Under the pieces are notes generated by a model, which ran no database searches, was not told where the DNA came from, and was given only the letters and a program-made list of their open reading frames with translations. Below, one piece after another: positions 10,566 through 21,109 of a stretch of 64,000 bases of DNA (position 1 is its first letter; the number at the start of each line of letters is the position of its first letter). Position numbers and translations under genes: made by a program. Source of the DNA: Gambelia wislizenii (Eukaryota > Chordata > Lepidosauria > Squamata > Crotaphytidae); contig JAUMIR010000005.1 of assembly GCA_030847615.1 (NCBI GenBank), positions 82,122,492-82,186,491 on the forward strand, read 5' to 3'.

Positions 10566-11143
10566 TGTCAGGCCCAGCTCTTCTGACTCTGAAGATGAGC
10601 TAGAGGAAGAGAGAGCTTCAGAGCAGGATTTGCAGCAGGGAGTAGAGACAACAGCACCCAACCCCACAGAGCTGCCTGGTCCCTTAGAGATAGCAGAAGG
10701 GGACAGAGCAGATACCCCAGACCCAACAGAGAGGATTGGCTCTTCAGACGGAGAGACATTAGACCAGTTGACCCCACCTTTCAGGAACACTGACACCAAT
10801 GGGAGGAGGAGCGGAAGTCTCAGCATATTTATGAGAGGTGCTGTGTTATCAGAACAGCTGTTCAATAGCTGAGTTAGTATAAATCAGGGACAGCTGCTCT
10901 GCCAACTTGTCAGAGTTTATCTGACTGCATAGGTGGGAAACCTCTGTTCCTGAACATTCATGTTTTCTTGCCTAGACTTAGACCTTCATATTGGACTGGA
11001 CACCCTGCTCACTGTGACCTTTGACCTTTGGACTGGTAACTGGACTACCCTTCTGTCTTTCTGGACTTGTTTTGGTTGCTTAGATATTCTGCCCTACCAA
11101 CTGGGCAAGGCCAGGAGTTCTGGGCAGACTGTCATGCTGCTAT
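10566..11143 (+). mobile_element. Candidate solo LTR (Gypsy/ERV-like)
   Basis: The block begins TGTCAGGCCC, similar to the TGTCAGGATC start of the Gypsy LTR at 26699. It contains an acidic-codon-rich GAAGATGAGCTAGAGG stretch, a TATA-like AGTATAAATCAGGG near 10876, and downstream C/T-rich GACCTTTGACCTTTGGACTG repeats, a composition seen in many reptile LTRs. The pentamer CTGTG occurs just before the start and again at 11144-11148, a possible target duplication; however the 3' end then reads TAT, not CA. No internal region follows, so it is a solo LTR if real. Confidence 0.5.
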
Positions 11144-11451
11144 CTGTGAATTGCACATCACTTTGGCTGGTTTCCTAGACACCGTGGGGCTGAAAATCTA
11201 GTGCAACCAGGCTGAGAAACAGTCCCAGGGTGGCAGCAAAAGGGCAGCAAGCCCTTATATTAATAGGAATCTGTCTCTCTCTGCACCTTCACATTCATGT
11301 CTCTTTCCTCTGCCTCTGGGAAGCCTGCCAGCCACCTGCTTCACAAACCCAAAGAATGTGTGCTTGGTGGCTGGGCCTTGCCACTGCCTCTGCTGCTGCC
11401 CTGGGACCATTTATCAGTCTGGTTGCACTAAATCTCAGGTATTTTATTTTT

Positions 11452-11553
11452 TTACTACAGTACAACCTGTGAATCCATGGGACTGATACCTGTGGTTTCA
11501 CTTACCTGCATCTGGAAAAATATGTTCTCTCTAGGCATTTTCAAGGTTCTTCA
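11452..11553 (-). mobile_element. Tigger-like MITE fragment
   Basis: On the minus strand the block reads TTGAAAATGCCTAGAGAGAA and later a terminus near AGGTTGTACTGTA. These match the internal CTAGAAAATAGCTAGAGAGG and right terminus of the copy at 49731-49990. It directly abuts the CR1 copy. Confidence 0.55.
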
Positions 11554-12393
11554 GAACCCCAGAGGACAGGATCAGAATTCAAAATGACCTTAACAGATTA
11601 GAAATCTGGGCCAGAACTAACAAAATGAATTTCAACAGGGAAAAATGGAGGATACTACACTCGAGCAGTAAAAATGAAATGCACAGATATAGGATGGGTG
11701 ACATCTGGCTTGATGGTAGTACATGCGAAAGGGATGTTCAGTGGACCACAAACTGAACATGAGCCAGTAGTATGATGCGGCAGCTAAAAAGGCCAATGCA
11801 ATTCTAGGCTGCATTGATAGGAGTATAGTGTCTAGATCAAGGGAAGTAATAGTGCCACTCTATTCTACTTTGGTCAGACCTCACCTGGAATACTTTGTCC
11901 AGTTCTGGGCACCACAATTCCAGGATATTGACAAGCTGGAACATGTCCAGAGGAGGGCGACCAAAATGGTGGGAGGTCTGGAAGCCATGTCCTTTGAGGA
12001 ACTGCTTAGGGAGCTGTGTATGTTTAGCATGGGGGAAGAGAAGGTTAAGAGGAGACATGATAGCCATGTTTAAATATTTGAAGGGATGTCATACTGAGGA
12101 TGGAGCAAGCTTGTTTTCTGCTGCTCCGGACACATAGCACGGGACTCAAACTACAGGAAAATGTATTCCATCTAAACATTAGGAAGAACTTCCTGACAAT
12201 AAGAGCTGTTTGGAAGTGGAATGCACTGCCTTGGAGTGTGGTGGAGTCTCCTTCTTTGGAGGTTTTTAAATAGAGGCTGGATGGCCATCTGTCAGTTGTG
12301 CTTTGATTGTGTGTTTATGCATGACAGGGGGCTGGACTGAATGGCCCTTGTGGTCTCTTCCAACTCTATGATTCTATGATTCTATTGTTCTAT
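11553..12393 (+). mobile_element. CR1 LINE, 5'-truncated, 3' end intact
   Basis: The plus strand carries the last third of CR1 ORF2 and the complete 3' end, finishing in the diagnostic octamer array (ATGATTCTATGATTCTATTG at about 12370). Upstream codons [20 protein letters not shown] and later [20 protein letters not shown] are typical of reptile/avian CR1. It meets another CR1 in opposite orientation about 35 bp downstream. Confidence 0.93.
11828..12137 (+). pseudogene. CR1 ORF2 C-terminal pseudogene
   Basis: The first open frame gives [20 protein letters not shown], then [20 protein letters not shown] and [21 protein letters not shown] one-base frameshift near 12030 moves the rest ([20 protein letters not shown]) into another frame. 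This is the conserved region downstream of the RT palm. Upstream of 11828 the reading frame is broken by several stops. Confidence 0.9.
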
Positions 12394-12423
12394 GGTATCC
12401 TTCTGGTGGAAGTTGACCATAGA

Positions 12424-12640
12424 GTCATATAATCATAGAATCATAGAACCGTTGAGTTGGAAGAGACCACGAGGGCCATCCAGTCCAACCCCCTGCCATG
12501 CAGGAATCACGATCAAAGCATCCCTGACAGATGGCCATCCAGCCTCTGTTTAAAGACCTCCAAGGAAGGAGATCCCACCACGCTCCGAGGGAGTGTGTTC
12601 CACTGCGGAACAGCTCTTCCCTCATATAGTAAAGAGATCT
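12424..12640 (-). mobile_element. CR1 LINE, 3' end fragment
   Basis: ATCATAGAATCATAGAACCG, GAGTTGGAAGAGACCACGAG and CCAACCCCCTGCCATGCAGG are the reverse complement of the CR1 3' UTR. Coding similarity is lost by about 12635. With the preceding CR1 it forms a tail-to-tail inverted pair. Confidence 0.9.
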
Positions 12641-13905
12641 GTTTGTCATAGCATATGATTTTCACTACCTAAGTATCTTGCATTTAGCATTCTTTGTATT
12701 CTGATTGGTTGAAATAAAGTGAGGGCTTATATCAGCAAGTCTGACTGCTGAGTCATATATCTCTAAGGAAATACCATTCTGAACACTTGATTCTGCTTTA
12801 ATTTTTGTGGTTGAATTAATACCTCAGCTTTCAAACTGTTTCAAAAATGGTCAAAGAGCAGCATTTTTATTCCAAGGCAAGACAAAGATAACATATGACT
12901 TAAAAAAAAAGATAGCTTTACACGTTAGAAATTGCTTACACTATTTTTTATTTAATACATTTTTATTTAATAAATCAGAAGTACAGTCTATTTTTTTTGT
13001 ACTGTGGAAAGTTCATCAAACCACGTTCATGGTTTTGAACTTCTTTTGTTATAGCCAAGAAGTTATTTCATGTATTTGAAAGAAGAAAAGGGAAAGGGGA
13101 CAAAAGAGAATTTTGTCTTGCTTTTGTGGGGATGAAAGATATTTGTTCATTTGGCTAAAAAGAACTAAATTTCTACTTTTCCAGACCAAAAGAATTACTG
13201 AAGAACAGACACCTCTGTAAACTATCCCTGAAGTTTCTTTGTCTGATGTTGTTTTATCCTCAGGAAGTCTTTGGAGACAACATTTAACTTGTGGTTTGAA
13301 GTCATGCCATCTTTCTCCAAGACAAATTTTGTTTGTGTCTTCCTGTGGTATTTAGTTTTAATTGCCAGCCTTATGACAGCCTTCTGCAACCTGCTACCCT
13401 AGGGGTATGTCATATATAAAAGCCAAAATCCTGCATTTGGAGATATAGCTACAATTACAGAGCTCTGTCACACTGCTACATCTCCCAAGGTGGTCCTCCC
13501 CTCTCCCCAAAAAACCTACCATAAAGCCAGGTAGCCCACCAATAGAGGCATTGGGAAGCAGGATGGTGAGTGAAAAAGTGCCCAATTCTCTCCAAAAAGT
13601 GAGGTGCTTTGTGACAGCACAGCACTTTTGGAGTCTCAGAATTCTCATAGGCCATGTTCAGGATTATTGGGCTAATGTGGAGTGTGTGAATGACTATCCC
13701 GTCTTTCATTGTACAGTCCTGTCACCAGTCGCTGACAACATCCCCAGCATCTCACAGATGTCTTGTGGAAACTTTGTGATGTAACATCTCCAATAGGGGA
13801 GACAAGACCCCTTAAAGACCAGAAAATGCATGCAACCAGAAAGACTTGCAGAATAATGAAGCGTTGTATAACAGAAATAAAATATATAGGGACAGGCAAA
13901 CTCAC
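12641..13905. other. Single-copy non-coding sequence
   Basis: AT-rich to 13400, then mixed composition. Short frames on both strands around 13400-13930 overlap each other and show no recognisable domain. Confidence 0.4.
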
Positions 13906-14075
13906 AAGTGCAGCACCTTGCACTACTCAAGACACAAAAAACTCAAGAAGTACCTCCACAGATTTGCACAAAACCTTCCAAAGCAATTCTGCCCTGATAA
14001 TGAGAGAGAAAATGTTTTCACCTCCTTTAGTCCTGCCTTGAGTCCTGTTTTGAAACAAAAGGTGGGACATAAATA
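13906..14075 (+). mobile_element. L2-type 3' end or L2-tailed SINE relic
   Basis: CCTGCCTTGAGTCCTGTTTT, then AAAGGTGGGACATAAATACA, followed directly by a TAA microsatellite, is the usual 3' terminus of squamate L2 elements and of SINEs that share it. Upstream homology is too weak to decide between the two. Confidence 0.55.
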
Positions 14076-14076
14076 C

Positions 14077-14078
<2 letters not shown>

Positions 14079-14122
<44 letters not shown>
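14079..14122 (+). repeat. (TAA)n microsatellite
   Basis: About fourteen uninterrupted AAT/TAA units form the tail of the preceding L2-like end. Confidence 0.95.
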
Positions 14123-14123
<1 letters not shown>

Positions 14124-14159
14124 TTTTCATTGAGGGGCAAAACATTTTGGGAATTGGAG

Positions 14160-14785
14160 GAGAGAATATGGAGATTATCAGACACCCTTAATATGGCAAT
14201 ACACGAACGTCAGGAGATCGCAAAAGGCTTCCCTTTCAGATGATGTCATCCTCGTCCTGTTATGCTCTCGTGCTGGTCCCATTTTGCCCTCGTTGCTTTT
14301 TATTCACAGCTTAATAGATTGAACAGATTGCCTCTTCTGTTCCTGTCATAGAATGACAGGCGAGTGAAAAGGTGCCCCATTTCCATTGCAGTGGGAGGTC
14401 CGTCCCAGAACACTTCCGGGTGTGATTGGGACATCCAGGTAAGTGACATCCTTTTTTGTACCCTCCCCATGTTACTTGGGTTTTTAAAAGTGTGTTTTTG
14501 TGCTTGCTGTCATTTTTAAACTTGTATTTCACTTTTTATTTTTGAATTTCCCGTGTACGTGTCCTCTCGCGAGAACAGTCCATGATTTGAAATCAGGAAG
14601 TCAATGCAGCTCCAGAGAGCTGGATTCACTCTTGGGCTGCTGAGGGGGAGGGAGCATCGCGTGATCAGGGTAAGTACAAAACTTTTCATTCTTATGCTGG
14701 GATGGGGGCGGGAGGGGAGCAGGAGAGGAGATAGTGAGATGGGGATGCTATTTTTGCCCCCCATCTGAAAATCTCCTATCACAAA
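14160..14785 (+). mobile_element. MITE family A, long copy
   Basis: The left terminus GGAGATTATCAGACACCC and the right terminus ATCTGAAAATCTCC are inverted repeats. Interior words AACACTTCCGGG, TACCCTCCCCATGTTACTTG, TTTTTGTGCTTGCTGTC and GAAGTCAATGCAGCTCC recur in the same order on the minus strand of 56905-57470. The element is about 625 bp, rather CpG-rich (CTCTCGCGAG, CATCGCGTGATC), and encodes no transposase. Confidence 0.7.
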
Positions 14786-15518
14786 GTACTAGTTTTGTCT
14801 CTTCCCTAGATCACATCACTATTCTGCTGGTCACATCACTGTTCTGCACAGTGATGTGCAGTAAAAGACCAGTATTGTAAACAGCTGCATGACAAACAAG
14901 TTGTATATGCAGTCAGTCATCAGAAATTTAAAATCTAAGGACCAGGCTAAAGTGGTAAACTCTAAGAATGGCACTAGAACTCAAGCCAAAATTTCTCAAA
15001 ACACATTTTCTCAGTAAACATCTGGAGATTTTACTTTTCTCTGCCTCTCTCTCCAATTAGAAAACCTTTTTTTTTTTTTTTATTTTGCTCCATTTGTGAT
15101 GGTGGTGGTTTTGGTCTGATGGCTGCTCCCTCCAATGCCCCATAATAACAAGAAGAGTAAGGATTCAGTATGTTGGCCAAACTGCCAATACAACTGCACT
15201 AGCAGAGCAAAACCTAAACATTCATAGGGGTGGGGGGAGAGGATTATCTATAGCACTGCTGAGTGTGAGGTCCACTTCTGAAAGCCAATTGGTGAATTCC
15301 TCCGTCTCCTCCAGAAGAAATTCAGTGAAATTCTACACTGTCCACTTTCTTTACCAAGATATGGAGGGTAGTGGGGGGGGGGGAGACAATATTTTAAATA
15401 TTTTTTAAAAAATGGCTGAAAAACATGCTTTTTGAATGTTGAGAAATCATGATGAGAAGAATCCTGGATTGACAAGTCTTCATAGTTTGGAACTTTCTGT
15501 GCAAAATTCACACATGAT
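14786..15518. other. Non-coding with a short duplication
   Basis: GGTCACATCACTGTTCTG repeats ATCACATCACTATTCTG about 20 bp upstream (14810-14850). No gene seen. A run of 21 pyrimidines, mostly T, lies at 15067-15087. Confidence 0.4.
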
Positions 15519-15766
15519 TGTTTTGTGTTGACATCAGCATTTTCTGCTCAGGAAACAGACTTTTCTGCATGGAAAATAATATTTCAGTGCAAAAATATCA
15601 ATTCCTGTGCAGAAAAAGCTGTTTTCTGTGCAAATTTTACACAGAATAAATCCCCAATTACAACAGTTCCTGTGCAGGAATTAATACTTCTGTACTGAAA
15701 TATTATTTTTCACATAGAAAAGGCTGTTTCCTGCACAGAAAATGCTGATTTCTGCACAAAACAACC
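15519..15766. repeat. Large imperfect palindrome, about 90-bp arms
   Basis: The left arm (15519-15607) includes CAGCATTTTCTGCTCAGGAA and GAAAATAATATTTCAGTGCA. The right arm (15672-15766) is its reverse complement (TGCACAGAAAATGCTG, TTTCCTGCACAGAAAATGC, CTGAAATATTATTTTTCACA). The loop is about 64 bp. This is most simply a palindromic MITE. Confidence 0.8.
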
Positions 15767-18471
15767 ATGGGTTTTTTTTATTGTTGTTATTGATGTTGTT
15801 TGGCAGAGCATGTCCCAAATTGTGAATAGCCTTCAAAACCTGCATGGTTTTCAAAGACTTTATTGCTGAGGGAAGAAAATTGCTGAAATTACTCATTGCT
15901 ACGTTTGAGAAGAAATTTAGTGAAGAATTACAGCCCTAATGGAGATGATTTGAGAGGTCATTTGGGCATAGCTTTAATTTTAACAGGGTTTGAGTCTGTG
16001 GATGTATTCTTAGACCTACTTTTGGTTTAACAGGTTTTGGTAAATTAATGTAGTAGGAGCATGGAAAAGCAGCAGGCTTTTAGATCAGCTGAAGACTAGC
16101 AATAGAGATGAGATAATGAGATAGATGCGGTCTCATTTTTCATCATGCTTTTCTACAAATGAATGGCTGTAGAGGTCTGTCACAATCAGAAAAAGTGTTT
16201 TTGATCTGTTTATCTCCTAATGCTGCAACCAACTACACAGGAAAAAGAGAACAAGCTTTTTCACTGCTGAACAACAATGACACTCAATAATTGTAGTTCA
16301 GGGTTGTTGTTTTTTATGTGTGAATTTCTTAAGTTAATCTCCATGCTATCATGGATACAGAGAAGCCTCATTCTAGCTCTTCCAGCAGGAATGGTAACTA
16401 GTGAAGACTGGTGGAAAACATTTCTTGAGATAGGGAAATTTATCAGTAACTGTAATTTTCATATTATATCAGAGCAGTGAGGCACTTTTATTTTCACATA
16501 AGAATTCCTTTCAACATTCTTAGATTGTAAGGTTTCTTGAGCAGGGACTTAGATATCATTTCCTAAGAGTATCAAGCACGTTAATGGAGTTGTAATAAAC
16601 AATAAACCGTGATGTAAAATTCTTTCTACTTCTGCTAGAATAAGGCTACTAGATTGGTGCTATGTATTTGTGATTACTTGAGTAACCACTGGATGTCACT
16701 GATGATCCATACTTGTTCTAAACCTTGGAGCATTTCCTAAATTTGCCAAAAGGAAAACTCACATGACCTTGGGGGAGGAGGGCATTTAAATTGTACAATG
16801 TCAAAATAGAGGTTTGAGTTTTGTTCTTGTTCTTTGTTTCTTTTCAAACTAGCAGCAGGCTAATCCTCAAACTTCTTTCCCAGAACACTTCTTATTCATT
16901 TTGATGGTCTTGTTCCAACAGAATTTAGAGATTCAGAGTCTGAATCCCCTAGGCATCTGTAAAGACCTTAGCATTTAACATGGAAAACAGATTCTAAATA
17001 TGACAGAAATCCCCAAGACTATGAAATTTGAGTCTAAGGTATACACAACTTGTACTAACAGTAGCATCAAGGCGCTTTTATTACAGCCATACAGTATAGG
17101 TGAAGATGTCTTTGGCTTGGTCTGTGGAATTTGTGGAATCAATGCATACACTCTTTCTGTCTCTCCCTTCCCACAGACAAATTCCATAGACCAAGTCAAA
17201 CTCAGCCCCTTCAGATCAATTCCACTGCTTCCCCACATGGCATGGGCTTCCCTCTGAAGTTATCAGAACCAAATATAGACTCTGGACAATGCTTTGTACA
17301 GAATCCAACTTTAGGAAGTGTGGGATTGGTACAAGAAAAAATGCATCCGATTTCTGTGGAAATGCCTAGGTAGGGGAGTAGGGAGAGAGGCTGAAGGGCA
17401 GGCAAGTTCACCTTCTAATCCTAAGACACATTTTACTAGGAGCTCTCCATCACTGCTTTGTGAGAGGGACTGTGAGTTATATAGAATTGCCTCTTCATTT
17501 CATTGCTAAATTGTTCAATAGCAAGCAAGAAGTGTTTCAGACTTTCAGGACTGTGGATGAAGCATGAGTTAAAAGTTGTGCTTATTCAAATCCTTTGTTA
17601 TTCAGAATTCTTTCTTTTCCCTAAATACTATATCAACCATTTTCAGACTCTTCTCTGAAATTATTATATTACCCTTCCCCTTATTTTCATGATCAGACCC
17701 AGAGTTTGAAGTAACAAGTAAAGAATAACATAGTTACCTATTGGGTGTGGCTATAAAGGTGAAATAGAATTAAAATCGGAAATAATGTTATGAGTAAAAG
17801 TGAACTTAGTTTAGCTGTGTAATGAGTATGATCATTATTTTGAAAAGTCACTTTTAAAGACAATATTTTTTACCTTTACCTTGTGTTTTGTGCCACACTC
17901 TTATAAATACCCAGTTTTTTACCCCTCAAAAAGTAACAGAAAATAACAAGCAGCAGAATAATTAGTGCAACAAGTTTACTTTCCAACACTATAACAGTAA
18001 AGGGCTACTTTTCAAAAAATGTAATGACTACTGTGAATTGATTACTTTTAAATAGTAACTTTTTACACTCTGGTCATATCCTTATTTTTACTAGTATCTT
18101 AGTTTCTTAATCTCTGTATTTGGTATATATGTGTGTGAGAGAGCAGTTGAGGTAATCAACAGATAGCAAAAAGAAATTATTTATTCACATCCAACTCAAC
18201 AAAGGGTTTTTGTTTTATTAATAATCTTCATTATACAATTATTATTTTTCTATTTGTGTGTGTGTCCGTCCTTTCTCTTATGTAGAACATGTAATATGAA
18301 GCAAAGTTTCAACCCAAACACAACTGTTTTTTGATATAAATTCTGACAAAATGACCCACCAAAATGGATTGAACATTCTATCCCATCTATCATTAGATGA
18401 CATAGAATGAGGCAATGATGGCACAACGAATTTGACTGAATTTTGGAACATCTACAGATCAGAACATTTGC
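15767..18471. other. Single-copy AT-rich sequence
   Basis: No gene or repeat family recognised in this 2.7 kb. A small stem at 17113-17200 is listed separately. A TG/GT-rich stretch is at 18124-18140 and 18256-18266. Confidence 0.4.
17113..17200. repeat. Inverted repeat, about 22-bp arms
   Basis: GGCTTGGTCTGTGGAATTTG and ACAAATTCCATAGACCAAG pair with one or two mismatches across a loop of about 40 bases. Confidence 0.7.
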
Positions 18472-18566
18472 GGATGGCTACGCCCCATATTATTCAATGG
18501 TGGTGCATGCACATGACATGGCTGTGTGCACATACCACCATTGATTAATATGAGTCTTGACCATCT
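18472..18566. repeat. Inverted repeat, about 42-bp arms
   Basis: Left arm ATATTATTCAATGGTGGTGC plus ATGCAC pairs with the right arm GTGCACATACCACCATTGAT plus TAATAT; the outer GGATGGCTACG pairs with CTTGACCATC less well. The loop is about 8 bases. It resembles a small MITE. Confidence 0.7.
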
Positions 18567-18879
18567 GCATTTCCTCCAGCTGTAGGGGTGGAGGTGGGGT
18601 GGAACTGATCATCCAATTGAGGTTCAAACAGAATCTTGGAGTTGTTTTGGGATGCCACACATCAGATAGATAGATACAATACGTGTGCATGTGCACATGA
18701 GCACACACACAGACACATTGTGCTGCTGATTGTGATTTTTTTCATCTGGTTGTGGGCTGATTGTGTGCATGCATTACCATCTGCTAGATTGGATTTCAGA
18801 ATAACTATATGTCAAGTTATAATATGTAAAACCACTACAACCACCCTAGCTCTAAAGGTATGCCAGCAATACGTGAACT

Positions 18880-19113
18880 TTGTTGTAGTGTGCCTTCAAG
18901 TTGTTTCCAGTTTATGCTAATCTTAAGGTGAAACTATCATGGGGTTCTCTTGGCAAGATTTGTTCAGAGGGTTATGTCATTGCCTTCCTCTGAGGCTGAG
19001 AGAGTGTGACTTGTCCAAGGCCAGCCAGTGAATTTCTATGGCTTAGTGGCAATTTGAACCCAGATCTTCTGAAGTCCTAGTCCAGCATTCAAACCACTAC
19101 ACCACAGTGGCTG
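18880..19113 (-). mobile_element. Sauria-type SINE, near-complete
   Basis: Read on the minus strand: head AGCCACTGTGGTGTAGTGG with an A-box, B-box region CTGGGTTCAAATTGCC (last consensus C changed), then CTTGGACAAGTCACACTCTC and AATCTTGCCAAGAGAACCCC, and the BovB-like tail CTTGAAGGCACACTACAACA. It is the best preserved of the three copies in the window. Confidence 0.9.
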
Positions 19114-19388
19114 TCATGTGTGAACTAGACACTGTCATTCAACATATCTGATCATTCGGCCATTGAGGCTTCAACTTTTCCAGTCTAAAGCTAGTGCACA
19201 CAATAGTGAGGGTGCCATCTCACTGGAGAGAGCTGGGAATTTGCCTTGTAATTTAACATATCTTCATTTTCCTCACCCCAATTATTTTCCATGAAGTGGG
19301 GTCTTTTTATGTACTATAGGAAGGCATGTTTCATAGCACATTCATACAGAGAGGTATAGACATATGGAAAAATTATTAAAGAGGAGAC

Positions 19389-19640
19389 TTAATCATAGAA
19401 TCATAGAATTGCAGAGTTGGAAGAGGCCATCCAGTCCAACCCCCTGCCATGCAGGAAATCACAATCAAAACATCCCCGACAGATGGTCATCCAGCCTCTG
19501 TTTAAAGACCTCCAAGGAAGGAGACCCCACCACGCTCCAAGGGAGTGTGTTCCACTGCTGCACAGCTCTTACTGTCAGAAAGTTCCTCCTAATGTTCAGG
19601 TGGAATTTCTGTTCCTGGAGCTTGCATCCATCTCCAATTG
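19389..19640 (-). mobile_element. CR1 LINE, 3' end fragment
   Basis: AATCATAGAATCATAGAATT, AGTCCAACCCCCTGCCATGC and GAGACCCCACCACGCTCC mark the reverse complement of the CR1 3' end. It reaches into the last ORF2 codons (TGTTCCTGGAGCTTGCATCC) and is truncated there. Confidence 0.92.
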
Positions 19641-20309
19641 GTGCTCCAATTACATTTGGACAACCCTCTCCCTGCCAGATATTGGCAAGTAAAAACTACA
19701 TGTTTGGCTATAAAATATATAGCATTAACTTAGGAGGTGTAAGATAAACTAAAAAGGCATAATCTGTTCCTCTATATGAAGTTGTATTTGCTTGTCTCAA
19801 TTTTTAAAATTCTGCTTCAAAACATCACCTGTCTTTTAACTGTCACACCTATTAAGACCTCATTTTGTATCTTTTATTACACCTTTGGCATATATATGGC
19901 CATTATATTGAACTGACAAACAGTGGCAGCACTACGGGGGTACAGAGAGGCTGAACCATATGAGCTGACATGGTCAGAGGGAGGGGGTGACACCAGCCTT
20001 AGTAACACAACAGCTGACAAATCAAGAGTCATCAAATACTACATGTCCAGGGGCCAATTTTTAACCAACTAAATCTTCTGGGGGGAAAGAACCACCACCA
20101 TCTTGCTGCTGCTGGGTTTCCCCCCAAATTGAGTGATGAAAGTGGCATGAAGATCTTGTTTCTCTTCAAGAACAAAGCATGCTAGGAGCACATCCCATGC
20201 ACTTCCTGAACACTTTAGGGAAAGTCAGTGTGCTTGAAAACAAGTCATGTGCTACTTCCATGGCTTGTTTTTAAATGACAATGCATCCTTTCCTTCCTGT
20301 TGTAACATT
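19641..20309. other. Non-coding, nothing recognised
   Basis: No repeat family or reading frame supported. Confidence 0.4.
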
Positions 20310-20480
20310 AAAGATTCTTAAGAAACTGCAGCTGATCTGGAATGTTGCAACAATACTGTTGACCAAGGCTAGTTACAGGGAACTTGTCACTCCTCTGTTA
20401 TAACTGCTACAATGATTGTTAGGTCTCTTTCTGGGCACTATTCAAAGTGCCTATACTTGGGTCCGAGCCTTTTGAAAGAG
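20310..20480 (+). pseudogene. L2 LINE C-terminal fragment
   Basis: The plus strand encodes KLQLIWNVATILLTKASYRE then LVTPLL with stops, aligning to LQLDQIAAARLLTGADYRKH in the copy at 4.6 kb. About 50 codons remain. A palindromic MITE interrupts or follows it at 20485. Confidence 0.75.
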
Positions 20481-20484
20481 TGTG

Positions 20485-20690
20485 GGTGTATCCATACCGC
20501 ACAAATAATCCAGTTTAAAACTGGATTACTTGCCATCACTCCTTTCTATAGAACCCTGGGATTTATAGTTTGGTGAGGCATCAACACATTTTTGGCTTGT
20601 AAAACTACATACCCCATGATTCCATAGGAAAGAACAATGGCAAATCATCCAGTTTCAAACTGGATTATTTGTGTAGTGTGGATTTGATCC
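20485..20690. mobile_element. Palindromic hAT-like MITE
   Basis: The left end GCACAAATAATCCAGTTT and right end AAACTGGATTATTTGTGTAG are inverted repeats, extended by GGTGTATCCATACC against GTGTGGATTTGATCC. The centre holds ACCCTGGGATTTATAGTTTG and its counterpart CTACATACCCCATGATTCC. This layout is common to reptilian hAT-derived MITEs. Confidence 0.75.
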
Positions 20691-20933
20691 TAAATATTAA
20701 ATGTGAAAACAAAAAATATATGACCCAAGAAGATTTTTGAGTTCTGTCAAAGCTCTATTAGACTTCTTGGATGTTTGAAATTTTTCCAATTGACCTGAAA
20801 CTTCACTTTTAGTGAAACTCAATTCAGAATCAAACAGTTATGGTGTAATTATGTAATTACTGTGTAGTTATGCTTTAAAAAGCAGTGGCTTTCATATCAT
20901 TCTATTGGTGTATCTGAGGAAATGGACTAAGGA

Positions 20934-21109
20934 GATTTTCAGATGCCTCTTTCAGCATCTTGCTGCGCAAGCAGCCTCCAGAGCAGTAACAAGGCTGCTG
21001 CGCGGCAAAAGGTCCATTTTGGAAGATGACCTCTCTCTCGGCGTTGTCCGTGAGTGTTGCGGCTAGCATTGGAGGCGGCCGCTCTGTTTTTTTACTCACA
21101 GACAACTTT
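20934..21109 (+). mobile_element. Possible MITE family A fragment beside the Gypsy LTR
   Basis: AAGGAGATTTTCAGATGC matches the family A terminus (GGAGATTTTCAGAT at the right end of 14160-14785). The following 150 bp is CpG-rich (GCTGCGCGGC, GGCGGCCGC) and unlike its surroundings. No matching second terminus was found beyond the Gypsy element, so only half of a copy is present. Confidence 0.35.

Noticed and set aside
10552..10872. 106-codon acidic frame as a host gene
   Set aside because: It lies within a probable solo LTR, has no homologous domain I recognise, and shows no splice or promoter context of its own.
13672..13930. Overlapping 74- and 83-codon minus-strand frames
   Set aside because: Neither has a motif, both overlap plus-strand frames of similar length, and no coding signature separates them.
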